This document shows positions 17,941 to 27,256 of a stretch of 64,000 nt of DNA, one piece after another. The DNA comes from Flavobacterium sp. SLB02 (GTDB lineage Bacteria > Bacteroidota > Bacteroidia > Flavobacteriales > Flavobacteriaceae). Below the pieces are notes generated by a model that did not search any database, had not been told where the DNA came from, and saw only the letters and a program-made list of their open reading frames with translations. How positions within the stretch are numbered: the stretch's first letter is position 1; the number at the start of each line of letters is the position of its first letter. Where the stretch lies: assembly GCF_009664855.1 (NCBI RefSeq), contig NZ_CP045928.1:434001-498000 (forward strand), in the 5' to 3' direction. A program made the position numbers and the translations under genes.

Positions 17941-18375
17941 ATGATAAAGAATGTTTTGATTTTAGTTTTTTTAGGAGTGGTATTAATGTCATGTAATGCC
18001 TCTAAAGCACAGAAAAGGGATTCGGTTGCTAAACTCGAAGGAACCTGGGAACTTAATTATATAACCGGACCAAGAATTGCTTTTGACGGGTTGTATCCAA
18101 ATAAAAAACCGACAATACATTTCGACTTGAAAGAAAATCGTGTTTCAGGAAATAATAGCTGCAATTCATTTACGGGAAATCTTAGTGTAACGGGTAATAA
18201 AATCGATTTTACACAACCTATGGCGGTCACGAGAATGATGTGTCAGGACGGTCAGGGAGAGCAGGTTTTTATGAATACCTTGCAAAAGATAACATCATAT
18301 GATATTACGGATGATGGCAAAACTTTAAACTTTATTTCCGGTGACATTGCGATGATGCGATTTGCCAAAAAATAA
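17941..18375 (+). CDS. META-domain lipoprotein
   Basis: 144 residues with a lipobox-type signal (LGVVLMSCNAS). The META (HslJ-like) domain is evident from LEGTWELNYI, VSGNNSCNSFTGNLSVTGNK, AVTRMMCQ and the final IAMMRFAK. Such domains occur in envelope proteins linked to stress and heat shock, with no defined activity. It is the first of three small exported-protein genes on the plus strand. Confidence 0.82.
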   Translation: MIKNVLILVFLGVVLMSCNASKAQKRDSVAKLEGTWELNYITGPRIAFDGLYPNKKPTIHFDLKENRVSGNNSCNSFTGNLSVTGNKIDFTQPMAVTRMMCQDGQGEQVFMNTLQKITSYDITDDGKTLNFISGDIAMMRFAKK

Positions 18376-18410
18376 AAATTACCTTTTTTTAACGCAATAG
18401 AAATACTATT

Positions 18411-18935
18411 ATGAAAACTAAATTGTCGATTTTATTAGTGTTATTGTGCTTTTTAAATTCTCCGATTTTTGCACAGGAAAAGACTAAAAAAGAATTAAAA
18501 GCAGAGAAAGAGCAACAGAAACAAAAAGAAATTGAAGCTCTTATAGATTCTAAAAATTTTGTTTTTGAAGCTCAAAAAGTCAATCCGCAAGGGGGCAGAG
18601 TGATTATCTTGGATTATAATACTTACTTCTTAAAATTCAATACAGAAAAAACAACTTCTGACTTACCTTTTTTTGGACGCGCTTTTAATGTTGCCTACGG
18701 AGGAGATGGGGGAATAAAATTTGAAGGTGTTCCCGAAAATATTAAAATTGAAAAAAAGAAGAAAAGTTATATTTTAAAGGCCACTATAAAAGGCAAAGAT
18801 GATGTGTATAATATTACCTTTTCTATCTTTTTAAATGGAGGTACTTCACTTTTTGTCAATAGTAATAATAAGGCGTCCATTTCGTATGATGGAGAAATTA
18901 AAGCTCCAAAAGCGAATGAAAGTGATAAAAAATAG
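18411..18935 (+). CDS. DUF4251-type exported protein
   Basis: 174 residues: a signal peptide (ending PIFAQE), a Lys/Glu-rich helix, then a beta-rich domain (KNFVFEAQKVNPQGGRVIIL, FFGRAFNVAYGGDGG, YNITFSIFLNGGTSLFVNS) matching my memory of DUF4251 proteins in Bacteroidota. No function is known. It starts 35 bases after the META gene and could be co-transcribed with it. Confidence 0.78.
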   Translation: MKTKLSILLVLLCFLNSPIFAQEKTKKELKAEKEQQKQKEIEALIDSKNFVFEAQKVNPQGGRVIILDYNTYFLKFNTEKTTSDLPFFGRAFNVAYGGDGGIKFEGVPENIKIEKKKKSYILKATIKGKDDVYNITFSIFLNGGTSLFVNSNNKASISYDGEIKAPKANESDKK

Positions 18936-18958
18936 TGTGTTAACTTGTTAAAAATCAG

Positions 18959-18966
18959 TACATTTG
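18959..18966 (+). promoter_or_regulatory. -7 box upstream of the 160-residue gene
   Basis: Reads TACATTTG, about 42 bases before the ATG at 19009. It overlaps a possible TTG start at 18964, which I therefore reject. Confidence 0.45.
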
Positions 18967-19008
18967 GTAATGCATGAATTTTTTAAGAACCCATTAAAAT
19001 TTAATACT

Positions 19009-19491
19009 ATGAAAAAACTAAGTCTTATTCTTATTATGGCAATTGCCTGGTTTTCATCTTATGCTCAGTCTTCGTTTAAGGAAGATGTAGATGTACTGCA
19101 AAGTGTTTATGGCAAATCGAAAAGTAATCTTGTAAAACAATATATGAACTTATCTGATACACAATCAGTAGCTTTTACTAAAGTTTACGATAGTTATGAA
19201 ACAGAACGTAAGGCGCTGGGGCAAACAAAATTTCAGTTAATCAACGATTATGCTGCTAATTATGCAACCCTGACAGACGCAAAAGCCGATGAGTTAGCAA
19301 AAGGTACTCTAAAAAATCATTTAGCTTATGAAAAACTATACTCTAAAACTTATAATCAGGCTAAAAAAGCTGTTGGAGCTATAAACGCCGCTAAATTTCT
19401 TCAGTTAGAAGTGTATTTGCAAACTATAATAAGAGCCGAGATTTTGGAATCAATTCCTTTTATTGGTGAATTAGACAAATCAAAATTATAA
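19009..19491 (+). CDS. Exported helical protein of unknown function
   Basis: 160 residues beginning MKKLSLILIMAIAWFSSYAQ, a signal peptide. The mature part is helical, with regularly spaced hydrophobics (KSNLVKQYMNLSDTQSVAF) and a Spy-like look, but no defining motif. A strong terminator follows. I do not recognise a function. Confidence 0.7.
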   Translation: MKKLSLILIMAIAWFSSYAQSSFKEDVDVLQSVYGKSKSNLVKQYMNLSDTQSVAFTKVYDSYETERKALGQTKFQLINDYAANYATLTDAKADELAKGTLKNHLAYEKLYSKTYNQAKKAVGAINAAKFLQLEVYLQTIIRAEILESIPFIGELDKSKL

Positions 19492-19517
19492 TAATAGTAC
19501 TCTTTATAAATAGAAAG

Positions 19518-19555
19518 AACGGCAGTTACCTCATATAACTGCCGTTTTTTTTTAT
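19518..19555 (+). terminator. Terminator of the 160-residue exported protein gene
   Basis: Arms AACGGCAGTTA and TAACTGCCGTT followed by nine T. It sits between convergent genes. Confidence 0.85.
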
Positions 19556-19568
19556 TGTTCGAAATATA

Positions 19569-20663
19569 TTATTTAGTTATTTTAACTTTATAAATAGCAT
19601 CTACCATTCCGTCGCGAGGACTATCTAATGGAAGTTCCCAGAACATGATTCCGCCTAATTTTTTAGATTTTGCATATTCCGCTTTAGCTTTAATAGAATT
19701 TAGGTTATCTCCGGTTGCAAATGTTTTTTCTTTCTCATTGTACCAGTATGCAGCTTTTGCTTTGTCATCCCAAAAATATTTCCAGCCATTTGCTTCTGTA
19801 TAAGTGTCTGCGTAACTTTTGAAAGGAACACCCTGAATGTGCTCACCTGATTGGTATAAACCATTATTTACATTGGTTACGTTTTTCCATGTTCTGGTAT
19901 AAAAAGCACCGCCAATAACTAATTTTTCAGCAGGGATTCCTTGTTTTAATAAAAATTCAACTGCTCTGTCTGTAGATTCTTCTTTTGGAGTTGTGCTGTA
20001 TAGCGGAGTATGATGTCCTGTAACTGTCGAATAACCGTTCACTAAATCGTAGCTCATAATGTTGATACGGTTTACTAATGGTCCTACGGTTTTCCAGTCG
20101 ATAGATTCATCTAAGAATTTCTGAAATCCTCCGGCAGCAAAGCTTAATTCATACTTTTTACCTAGAGTAGAACGTAAAATTTTGATTAATTCGGTAAAAT
20201 TAGGTTTGTCAGCAGTTTGGAATAAATGTCCAGGCAGTCCCTCAATTGCCGGATATTCCCAATCTAAATCTATACCATCTACTTTAAAGTAATCGCTCAC
20301 TTCTTTTACTGATTTAGCAAAAGTCAATCTTCCTTCAGCAGTAGAAAATGCGGCAGAGCAAGGCTCACAACCTCCCCAGCCACCAAGTGAAAGAATAATT
20401 TTAAGCTGCGGATTTGATGCTTTTAAAGAAACCAGATACTTAATTGTGGTAGAGTCTTTAGCAGAATCAACGCTTAGTTTTCCATCTTTTAAATGGCAAA
20501 AGCTAAAGATGATCTGGTTGAGTTTGTTAACCTCATACTCGTTAATTAGTTTATCATCGCCGGTATAATAAGCAATGATGTCCATTTTTTTGTTTTTTTG
20601 TGCAAAAGTATTTGTGGTACAGATGCAAAATAAAAGCAAAGCAATCAGATTAATTTGTTTCAT
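19569..20663 (-). CDS. Secreted glycoside hydrolase family 18 chitinase
   Basis: 364 residues with a signal peptide (ending NTFAQK). The GH18 barrel shows ILSLGGWGG on strand 3 and the catalytic DxxDxDxE motif in VDGIDLDWEYP, with acid Glu136. It also has INIMSYDLVNG and a final GGIMFWELPLDS. It should cleave beta-1,4-GlcNAc bonds in chitin or peptidoglycan-like chains, though the exact substrate is not deducible. It has no T9SS tail, so it is likely periplasmic. Monocistronic. Confidence 0.9.
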   Translation of the reverse strand: MKQINLIALLLFCICTTNTFAQKNKKMDIIAYYTGDDKLINEYEVNKLNQIIFSFCHLKDGKLSVDSAKDSTTIKYLVSLKASNPQLKIILSLGGWGGCEPCSAAFSTAEGRLTFAKSVKEVSDYFKVDGIDLDWEYPAIEGLPGHLFQTADKPNFTELIKILRSTLGKKYELSFAAGGFQKFLDESIDWKTVGPLVNRINIMSYDLVNGYSTVTGHHTPLYSTTPKEESTDRAVEFLLKQGIPAEKLVIGGAFYTRTWKNVTNVNNGLYQSGEHIQGVPFKSYADTYTEANGWKYFWDDKAKAAYWYNEKEKTFATGDNLNSIKAKAEYAKSKKLGGIMFWELPLDSPRDGMVDAIYKVKITK

Positions 20664-20828
20664 TTTATGTTTTTTAAAGTTTTTAGAATGTTAAATATAA
20701 CGCAATACAATTGATATTTAACTATTGTGTTGAGGTATAAAAGTTAATTTTAACGAATATTTTGCAAATCGTTGCAAAAATATTGCGCCTCATTATTTTT
20801 ATATTGCGCAAATCATAAAGCAAAAATA

Positions 20829-20862
20829 AACCCGCACTGTTTCGGATAAGTGCGGGTTTAAA
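20829..20862. terminator. Terminator of the beta-oxidation operon
   Basis: Arms AAACCCGCACT and AGTGCGGGTTT. It lies 3' of the acyl-CoA dehydrogenase gene on the minus strand. Confidence 0.75.
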
Positions 20863-20891
20863 CAAATTAAAAGCTAAAAACTATTTTTATA

Positions 20892-22697
20892 TTAGAAGCA
20901 GTATTCGTTTTCTGCAACTAATTTTGTTGTAATAACCTCTCTTAGGGCTACCACATTTGGATTGTTTGTATATTTTGTAAAACGTTTTAATCCCATTAAC
21001 ATCATACGTTGTTCGTCACCTTCAGCAAAAGAAATAATTCCTTCTTTTCCTCTTGAGTTCACGATATCAACTGCTTTGTATAAGTATAATTTTGCCATAG
21101 CAATTTGCTCTTGTACTTTAGCTTCACCTTGATTTTTGGCTAATTTTTCAGTTCTAAGAATTGTACTTTCAGCCATGTAGATTTCAATTAAGATATCAGA
21201 AGCAGCCATTAATAACTGTTGGTGAGCATCTAAGTCCGGTCCGTATTTTTGAACAGCGCTTCCGGCAACCATTAAGAAAACTTTCTTAAGGTTAGCGATG
21301 ATTCCTTTTTCTTCAGCGAATAATTCAGAGAAATCAGGAGTATCAAAAGATGGAATTCCCATTAATTCTTCAGAAACTTTCATTGCTGGTCCAAGTAAAT
21401 CAACATGACCTTTCATAGCCTTTTTGATCAACATACCTACAGAAAGCATTCTGTTGATTTCGTTTGTTCCTTCATAGATTCTAGCGATACGGGCATCTCT
21501 CCATGCACTTTCCATTGGAGTGTCTTCAGAGAATCCCATTCCACCAAAAATCTGAATTCCTTCATCAGCACAAGCCTGAACATCTTCAGAAACTGCCACT
21601 TTCAAGATAGAACATTCGATAGCATATTCTTCAACACCTTTTAATTCAGCTTCCTGATGCGTAGTTCCTTCTGCTTCACGAGCAGCGATTCTGTCTTCGA
21701 TATCTTTTGCAGCACGGTAAGAAGCACTTTCTCCAGCGTAGGCATTAGTTGCCATTTCAGCTAATTTAGAGCGGATAGCTCCAAAAGATGAAATTGCAGT
21801 GTTAAACTGGATTCTTTCGTTTGAATATTTTACTGCATTGGTAGTCACTCTGCGTTGTGCATCTAAACAAGCTGCAGCCAATTTAATACGTCCAACGTTC
21901 AAAGCGTTCATTGCAATTTTAAAACCGTTTCCTCTTTCAGACAACATGTTTTCAACAGGAACTTTTGTGTCGTTGAAGAAAACCTGACGAGTAGAAGAAG
22001 CACGGATTCCTAATTTATGCTCTTCTTCATTCATAGAAATCCCGTTAGAAGGATCGTTTTCTACGATGAAACCTGTAATATTTTTATCATCTCCAATACG
22101 GGCAAAAACGATGAAAACGCTGCAAAAACCTGCATTCGAGATCCACATTTTTTGACCTGTAATAGAGTAGTATTTTCCATCTTCAGATAAAACAGCTTTT
22201 GTTTTTCCTGAGTTAGCATCAGATCCTGCGCCTGGCTCAGTTAAGCAATAAGCGCCAAACCATTCTCCAGATGCCAATTTAGGAACGTATTTTTTCTTTT
22301 GTTCTTCAGTACCATAAAGCGTAATTGGCATAGTTCCAATTCCGGTATGAGCTCCAAAAGCAGTTGAGAAAGATCCAGTTGCACCAGAAATGTAATCGCA
22401 AACTAGCATTGTAGATACGAATCCCATTCCTAATCCACCGTATTCTTCAGGAACCGCAACTCCAAGAAGTCCAAGTTCACCAGCTTTACGCATAGATGAT
22501 TCAGTATAAGCATAATCTTTCTTCTCGAAACGATCTTTATGCGCCCATAATTCTTTGTCAACGAACTCTTTTACAGAGTCACGCATCATTAACTGCTCTT
22601 CCGAGAAATCTTCTGGTGTAAAGATATCTTCGCACTTTGTTTCTTTAACTAAAAACTGACCACCACGGGTTACGTTTTTTTCGATTGTATCTGCCAT
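20892..22697 (-). CDS. Acyl-CoA dehydrogenase
   Basis: 601 residues from MADTIEKNVTRGG. The frame continues upstream to 22901, but that part is translation of a palindromic repeat. Acyl-CoA dehydrogenase motifs: CLTEPGAGSDANSG, KMWISNAGFC, and the flavin/catalytic stretch GMGFSEDTPMESAWRDARIA followed by RIYEGTNEINR. A C-terminal extension of about 130 residues matches the longer Bacteroidota type. It oxidises acyl-CoA to enoyl-CoA with FAD. Last gene of the MarR-fadB-fadA-like operon. Confidence 0.92.
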   Translation of the reverse strand: MADTIEKNVTRGGQFLVKETKCEDIFTPEDFSEEQLMMRDSVKEFVDKELWAHKDRFEKKDYAYTESSMRKAGELGLLGVAVPEEYGGLGMGFVSTMLVCDYISGATGSFSTAFGAHTGIGTMPITLYGTEEQKKKYVPKLASGEWFGAYCLTEPGAGSDANSGKTKAVLSEDGKYYSITGQKMWISNAGFCSVFIVFARIGDDKNITGFIVENDPSNGISMNEEEHKLGIRASSTRQVFFNDTKVPVENMLSERGNGFKIAMNALNVGRIKLAAACLDAQRRVTTNAVKYSNERIQFNTAISSFGAIRSKLAEMATNAYAGESASYRAAKDIEDRIAAREAEGTTHQEAELKGVEEYAIECSILKVAVSEDVQACADEGIQIFGGMGFSEDTPMESAWRDARIARIYEGTNEINRMLSVGMLIKKAMKGHVDLLGPAMKVSEELMGIPSFDTPDFSELFAEEKGIIANLKKVFLMVAGSAVQKYGPDLDAHQQLLMAASDILIEIYMAESTILRTEKLAKNQGEAKVQEQIAMAKLYLYKAVDIVNSRGKEGIISFAEGDEQRMMLMGLKRFTKYTNNPNVVALREVITTKLVAENEYCF

Positions 22698-22744
22698 TGC
22701 TTTTGTTTTTGTATGTTTTTTTTTATGATATAATTTCCTCAATC

Positions 22745-22833
22745 TTGTCATTGCGAGGAACAAAGCAACCACATTTGCAAAATAAAACTTTGCGTAATTG
22801 TTAGTGAGGTTGCTTTGTTCCTCGCAATGACAA
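22745..22833. repeat. Palindromic REP-like element inside the beta-oxidation operon
   Basis: Perfect 26-bp inverted arms (22745-22770 and 22808-22833; core GTCATTGCGAGGAACAAAGC) around a 37-base loop. It lies between the thiolase and acyl-CoA dehydrogenase genes, so it would be transcribed as a strong hairpin. Similar ATTGCGAGGAA palindromes occur across many bacterial genomes. Confidence 0.85.
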
Positions 22834-22852
22834 ACTGAACTTAATATTTTAT

Positions 22853-24034
22853 CTACAGAACCTCGTAAATCCCCGCAGAACCCTGCCCAGTCCCCACACA
22901 CATAGAAACAATTCCGTATTTGTTACCTCTGCGTTTCATCTCATCAAATAACTGAACAGAAAGTTTAGCTCCTGTACAACCCAGAGGGTGACCTAAAGCG
23001 ATAGCTCCGCCATTTACGTTTACGATATCCGGATTTAAACCGAGCTCACGAATTACAGCCAAAGACTGAGAAGCAAAAGCCTCGTTTAATTCAACCAAGT
23101 CAATATCCTTTAATTCTAAACCAGCTTGTTTCAATGCTTTCGGAATTGCTTTTACCGGACCAATACCCATGATTCTTGGTTCAACACCAGAAGAAGCAAA
23201 GTTTACCAGTCTTGCTATTGGCTCAAGGTTTAATTCTTTTACCATATCCTCGCTCATGATCAAAACAAAAGCAGCACCATCACTCATTTGGGAAGAGTTT
23301 CCGGCAGTTACGCTTCCGTCAGCGGCAAAAACAGGTCTTAATCCTGATAATGCAGCAACAGAAGTTCCGGCACGTGGACCCTCGTCTTGTTTTACAACAT
23401 AAGATTTAGTTTCTTTTTTACCATTTTCGTTGATGAAAGTTTGCTCAACAGTAATCGGAACGATTTGTTTGTCGAATTTACCTTCCGCTTGTGCTTTCAG
23501 GGCTTTCATATGAGAGTTGTAAGCAAACTCATCCTGATCTTCTCTAGAAATTTTATATTGATTAGCAACCGCCTCAGCAGTTAAACCCATTCCCCAATAG
23601 TAATCTTCGTGACCTGCAGCAGCAACTTTATAATCCGGAGTTGGTTTGTAACCTCCCATCGGAATAAAACTCATGCTTTCTGCACCACCGGCGATGATAC
23701 AATCTGCCATTCCTGATTGAATTTTAGCCGTTGCCATTCCGATAGTTTCTAATCCAGATGCGCAATAGCGGTTTACGGTTACTCCAGGAACATCTTCAAC
23801 TTTTAATCCCATAAGAGAGATCAAACGTCCAACGTTAAGTCCTTGCTCAGCTTCCGGCATGGCATTTCCTACCATAACGTCATCGATACGTTTTTTGTCA
23901 AAATCAGGCAATTCATCCATCATAAACTGAATGGTTTCTGCAGCTAATTCATCAGGTCTTTTAAATCTAAAAACCCCTTTTGGTGCTTTTCCTACCGCAG
24001 TACGGTAAGCTTTTACTATATATGCTGTTTTCAT
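22853..24034 (-). CDS. Acetyl-CoA C-acyltransferase (thiolase)
   Basis: 393 residues. The nucleophilic cysteine is in VNRYCASGLETIGMA (about residue 90), with catalytic His in NVNGGAIALGHPLGCTGA and the second Cys in GIVSMCVGTGQGSAG. It carries out the last step of beta-oxidation, 3-oxoacyl-CoA to acetyl-CoA plus a shortened acyl-CoA. It lies between the multifunctional FadB-like gene and the acyl-CoA dehydrogenase in one operon, with repeat DNA in both intergenic gaps. Confidence 0.93.
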   Translation of the reverse strand: MKTAYIVKAYRTAVGKAPKGVFRFKRPDELAAETIQFMMDELPDFDKKRIDDVMVGNAMPEAEQGLNVGRLISLMGLKVEDVPGVTVNRYCASGLETIGMATAKIQSGMADCIIAGGAESMSFIPMGGYKPTPDYKVAAAGHEDYYWGMGLTAEAVANQYKISREDQDEFAYNSHMKALKAQAEGKFDKQIVPITVEQTFINENGKKETKSYVVKQDEGPRAGTSVAALSGLRPVFAADGSVTAGNSSQMSDGAAFVLIMSEDMVKELNLEPIARLVNFASSGVEPRIMGIGPVKAIPKALKQAGLELKDIDLVELNEAFASQSLAVIRELGLNPDIVNVNGGAIALGHPLGCTGAKLSVQLFDEMKRRGNKYGIVSMCVGTGQGSAGIYEVL

Positions 24035-24059
24035 TTGTTTTTGTTTTTTTAAGATTTAT

Positions 24060-24122
24060 TAGAAGAAAGAGGCAAGAGGCAAGATATTTCTAAAGTCTTG
24101 CCTCTTGTTTCTTGCATCTTGT
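24060..24122. repeat. Inverted repeat in the beta-oxidation operon
   Basis: CAAGAGGCAAGA (24067-24078) and TCTTGCCTCTTG with more CAAGA/TCTTG units form a hairpin between the FadB-like and thiolase genes. No gene here. Confidence 0.65.
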
Positions 24123-24125
24123 TAT

Positions 24126-26516
24126 CTAGTTACGAAGTGGTTTTCCTTTAGTTAACATATATTGGATTCTCTCTAAAGTCTTACGTTCAGTACAAAGAGA
24201 TAAGAAAGCTTCACGTTCGATATCTAATAAATATTGTTCAGATACTAAAGTCGCTTCAGATAAATCGCCACCAGCCATTACATAAGCCAGTTTGTTAGCG
24301 ATTTTCTTGTCGTGCTCAGAAATGTATTTTCCAGCTTCCATTTGATCTGTTCCAACTAAGAACATTCCAAGGGCTTGTTTTCCTAATACTTTCACATCAG
24401 TTCTTCTGATAGGTTGTGTATAACCAGCTTGAGCCATTAACAAAGCATGTTTCTTAGCTTCAGCGATCTGGCGATCTTTGTTAACCACAATAATATCTTT
24501 ACCATGTTGAAGAAGTCCTGTATCAAAAGCTTCATAACCAGAAGTCGAAACTTTTGCCATAGCGATTGTTAAGAAATACTCCTGAAGAACGTTCAATTCC
24601 ACATCGTTTTTACGGAATAGGTCAGAAGCTCTCAAAGCCATTTCTTTAGATCCACCACCACCAGGAAGTACACCAACACCAAATTCAACTAATCCCATAT
24701 AAGTTTCAGCAGCAGCAACCACTTTATCAGCGTGTAAGCTCATTTCGCATCCGCCACCAAAAGTCATTCCGTGAGGCGCTACAACAACAGGAATAGAAGA
24801 ATAACGAACGCGCATCATCGTGTCCTGGAACATTTTGATAGCCATATTCAACTCGTCATATTCCTGCTCAACTGCCATCATGAAAATCATTCCGATATTG
24901 GCTCCAACAGAGAAATTCGCTGCTTGGTTTCCAATAACCAATCCTTGATATTCTTTTTCAGATAAGTCAATTGCTTTATTGATAGCCTGAAGTACATCGC
25001 CACCAATTGTATTCATTTTAGATTGGAATTCTAAGTTCAAAATTCCGTCTCCTAAATCTTGTATAATTGCACCACTATTGCTCCAAACTTTTTTGCTTTC
25101 GCGAATGTTGTTCAGGATAATGAATGAATCTTGTCCCGGAACTTTAGTTTGAGATTTTGTTGGGATATTGTAGAAATAAGTTGCTCCTTCTTTTACAGAG
25201 TAGAAACTCTCACTTCCGGCTGCTAACATTTCATTGACCCATGCAGCAGGCTCTAAACCTTCTGCTTTCATGATTTCGATTCCGTTGGCAACACCAATAG
25301 CGTCCCAAATTTCGAAAGGACCATTTTCCCATCCAAAACCGGCTTTCATCGCATCATCAATTTTATATAATTCGTCTGAGATTTCAGGAATTCTGTTAGA
25401 AACGTAAGCAAACATTCCCGCAAAGCTTTTACGGTAAAATTCTCCCGCTTTGTCTTTTCCTTTTACCAGAACTTTAAAACGATTGATTGGTTTGTCGATA
25501 GTTTTAGTTAGTTCAAGCGTAGCAAAATTTGCTTTTTTAGCAGCACGATATTCTAATGTATCTAAGTCAAGAGTAAGAATATCTTTGTCTACTTTTTTGT
25601 AGAAACCTTGTCCTGTTTTACTTCCTAACCAATTGTTTTCCATCATTTTTGTGATGAAATCAGGAAGTTTAAACAATTCGTGTTGTTCGTCAGTTGGGCA
25701 GTTTTCATAAATACCATTGGCAACGTGTACCAAGGTATCTAAACCAACAACGTCAACGGTACGGAAAGTAGCCGATTTTGGACGACCAATTACAGGACCA
25801 GTCAATTTATCGACTTCCTCAATTGTTAATCCCATTTCTTTTACCAAGTGGAATAAACTTTGGATTCCGTAAATACCAATTCTGTTTCCAATAAACGCCG
25901 GAGTATCTTTAGCAACAACAGATGTTTTTCCTAAAAATTTAGATCCGTATTCGTTTAAGAAATCCAATACCTCAGTTGAAGTTTTTGGACCAGGAATAAT
26001 TTCAAATAACTTTAAGTAACGCGCAGGGTTAAAAAAGTGAGTTCCGCAGAAGTGTTTTTGAAAATCTTCGCTTCGTCCTTCACTCATAAAATGAATCGGA
26101 ATACCAGAAGTGTTAGATGTAACCAAAGTTCCCGGTGTACGGAATTTCTCGATTTGCTCAAATACCAGTTTTTTGATATCCAAACGCTCTACAACAACCT
26201 CAATAATCCAGTCTACATTGGCAATTTTTGCTATATCATCAGTAGTATTTCCAGTTGTGATTCTGCTTGCGAATTTCTGACTGTAAATAGGAGACGGTTT
26301 CGATTTTAATGAATTCGCTAAGTGCTCGTTTACCACTCGGTTGCGAACAGCCTTACTTTCAAGCGTTAATCCTTTTTTAGTTTCAGCTTCTGTCAACTCG
26401 CGCGGTACGATGTCAAGCAAAAGAACTTCAACACCAATATTGGCAAAATGACAAGCTATTCCTGAACCCATAATTCCGGATCCAATTACAGCAACTTTTT
26501 TAATTGTGCGTTTCAT
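24126..26516 (-). CDS. Bifunctional 3-hydroxyacyl-CoA dehydrogenase / enoyl-CoA hydratase
   Basis: 796 residues. The N-terminal NAD-binding dehydrogenase has IGSGIMGSGIACHFANIGVE and HFFNPARYLKLFEIIPG, with the second 3HCDH domain at about 200-320. The crotonase domain is C-terminal (about 470-680), with FSVGANIGMIFM and GGGCEMSLHADKVVAA plus GVGVLPGGGGSKE. Dehydrogenase-first order is opposite to E. coli FadB and normal for this subgroup. It performs the two middle steps of beta-oxidation. Second gene of the operon, 61 bases after the MarR gene. Confidence 0.93.
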   Translation of the reverse strand: MKRTIKKVAVIGSGIMGSGIACHFANIGVEVLLLDIVPRELTEAETKKGLTLESKAVRNRVVNEHLANSLKSKPSPIYSQKFASRITTGNTTDDIAKIANVDWIIEVVVERLDIKKLVFEQIEKFRTPGTLVTSNTSGIPIHFMSEGRSEDFQKHFCGTHFFNPARYLKLFEIIPGPKTSTEVLDFLNEYGSKFLGKTSVVAKDTPAFIGNRIGIYGIQSLFHLVKEMGLTIEEVDKLTGPVIGRPKSATFRTVDVVGLDTLVHVANGIYENCPTDEQHELFKLPDFITKMMENNWLGSKTGQGFYKKVDKDILTLDLDTLEYRAAKKANFATLELTKTIDKPINRFKVLVKGKDKAGEFYRKSFAGMFAYVSNRIPEISDELYKIDDAMKAGFGWENGPFEIWDAIGVANGIEIMKAEGLEPAAWVNEMLAAGSESFYSVKEGATYFYNIPTKSQTKVPGQDSFIILNNIRESKKVWSNSGAIIQDLGDGILNLEFQSKMNTIGGDVLQAINKAIDLSEKEYQGLVIGNQAANFSVGANIGMIFMMAVEQEYDELNMAIKMFQDTMMRVRYSSIPVVVAPHGMTFGGGCEMSLHADKVVAAAETYMGLVEFGVGVLPGGGGSKEMALRASDLFRKNDVELNVLQEYFLTIAMAKVSTSGYEAFDTGLLQHGKDIIVVNKDRQIAEAKKHALLMAQAGYTQPIRRTDVKVLGKQALGMFLVGTDQMEAGKYISEHDKKIANKLAYVMAGGDLSEATLVSEQYLLDIEREAFLSLCTERKTLERIQYMLTKGKPLRN

Positions 26517-26577
26517 AGAGTTAATATTTTGTTTTTTTATTTTGAATTTGAAATAGAGCTTTACAAACTATATAAGT

Positions 26578-27036
26578 CTATTCTTTTTCTAATTTTTCTG
26601 TTTGATTAAATATGTTTTTGTCCTGAATCAATTCGTTGATTATTTCAGAAACTTCGATAAAATGTTTCAGTTTTTCGTCAGAAACATGTTTTCTAATCGT
26701 TTCATTAAATTTCAGAACCGTATTTTTAGATAAATCTCTTTTTTCTTTTCCAAACTCGGTCAGGTAGATCAAAACACCGCGACCATCAGTTGGATTTTTT
26801 TTGCGAACAATCAAACCTTTGTCTTCCATCGATTTTAATGTTCTTGTCAGACTTGTAGCTTCCATACCCATTCTTGGGCCCAAAGCGGTAGATGGAGTTC
26901 CTTCTTCCTTGTCAATACTCAAAAGTGCAAATCCTGTCGCCATTGTGGCATCGTATTTTGCAGCTTCTTCGTTGTACATTCTTGATACAGCTTGCCATGT
27001 AGCTCTCAAAATATAATCTATTGTTTTCTCTTTCAT
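26578..27036 (-). CDS. MarR-family regulator of the beta-oxidation operon
   Basis: 152 residues. The winged helix-turn-helix is in GPRMGMEATSLTRTLKSMED, followed by the wing KKNPTDGRGVLIYLT and a C-terminal dimerisation helix. As first gene of the operon it probably represses it and is released by a fatty-acid or acyl-CoA ligand, an inference from position. The 220 bases upstream (27037-27256) hold the operon promoter. Nothing else was seen there. Confidence 0.85.
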   Translation of the reverse strand: MKEKTIDYILRATWQAVSRMYNEEAAKYDATMATGFALLSIDKEEGTPSTALGPRMGMEATSLTRTLKSMEDKGLIVRKKNPTDGRGVLIYLTEFGKEKRDLSKNTVLKFNETIRKHVSDEKLKHFIEVSEIINELIQDKNIFNQTEKLEKE

Positions 27037-27256
27037 ATCTAACTATATCGATTTCAAATATAATCAAAAAATACTATGCATGCATATTAATTTATGATAA
27101 ATTTTTGGTTAGTAAAAAAATAACTCTGATTTAGAGTGATTTATGGTTTAATTTAATTGAAATATACTATTCTTTTTTGAGATTTTAACAAAATTGATGC
27201 TGTAAAAATCGTTTTATGGTTTTAATTTAAGATAAAATCCTATATTTTGTAAAAAA

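Noticed and set aside
22698..22901. N-terminal extension of the acyl-CoA dehydrogenase
   Set aside because: The 68 extra residues are translation of the palindromic repeat. The conserved protein starts at MADTIEK (22697).
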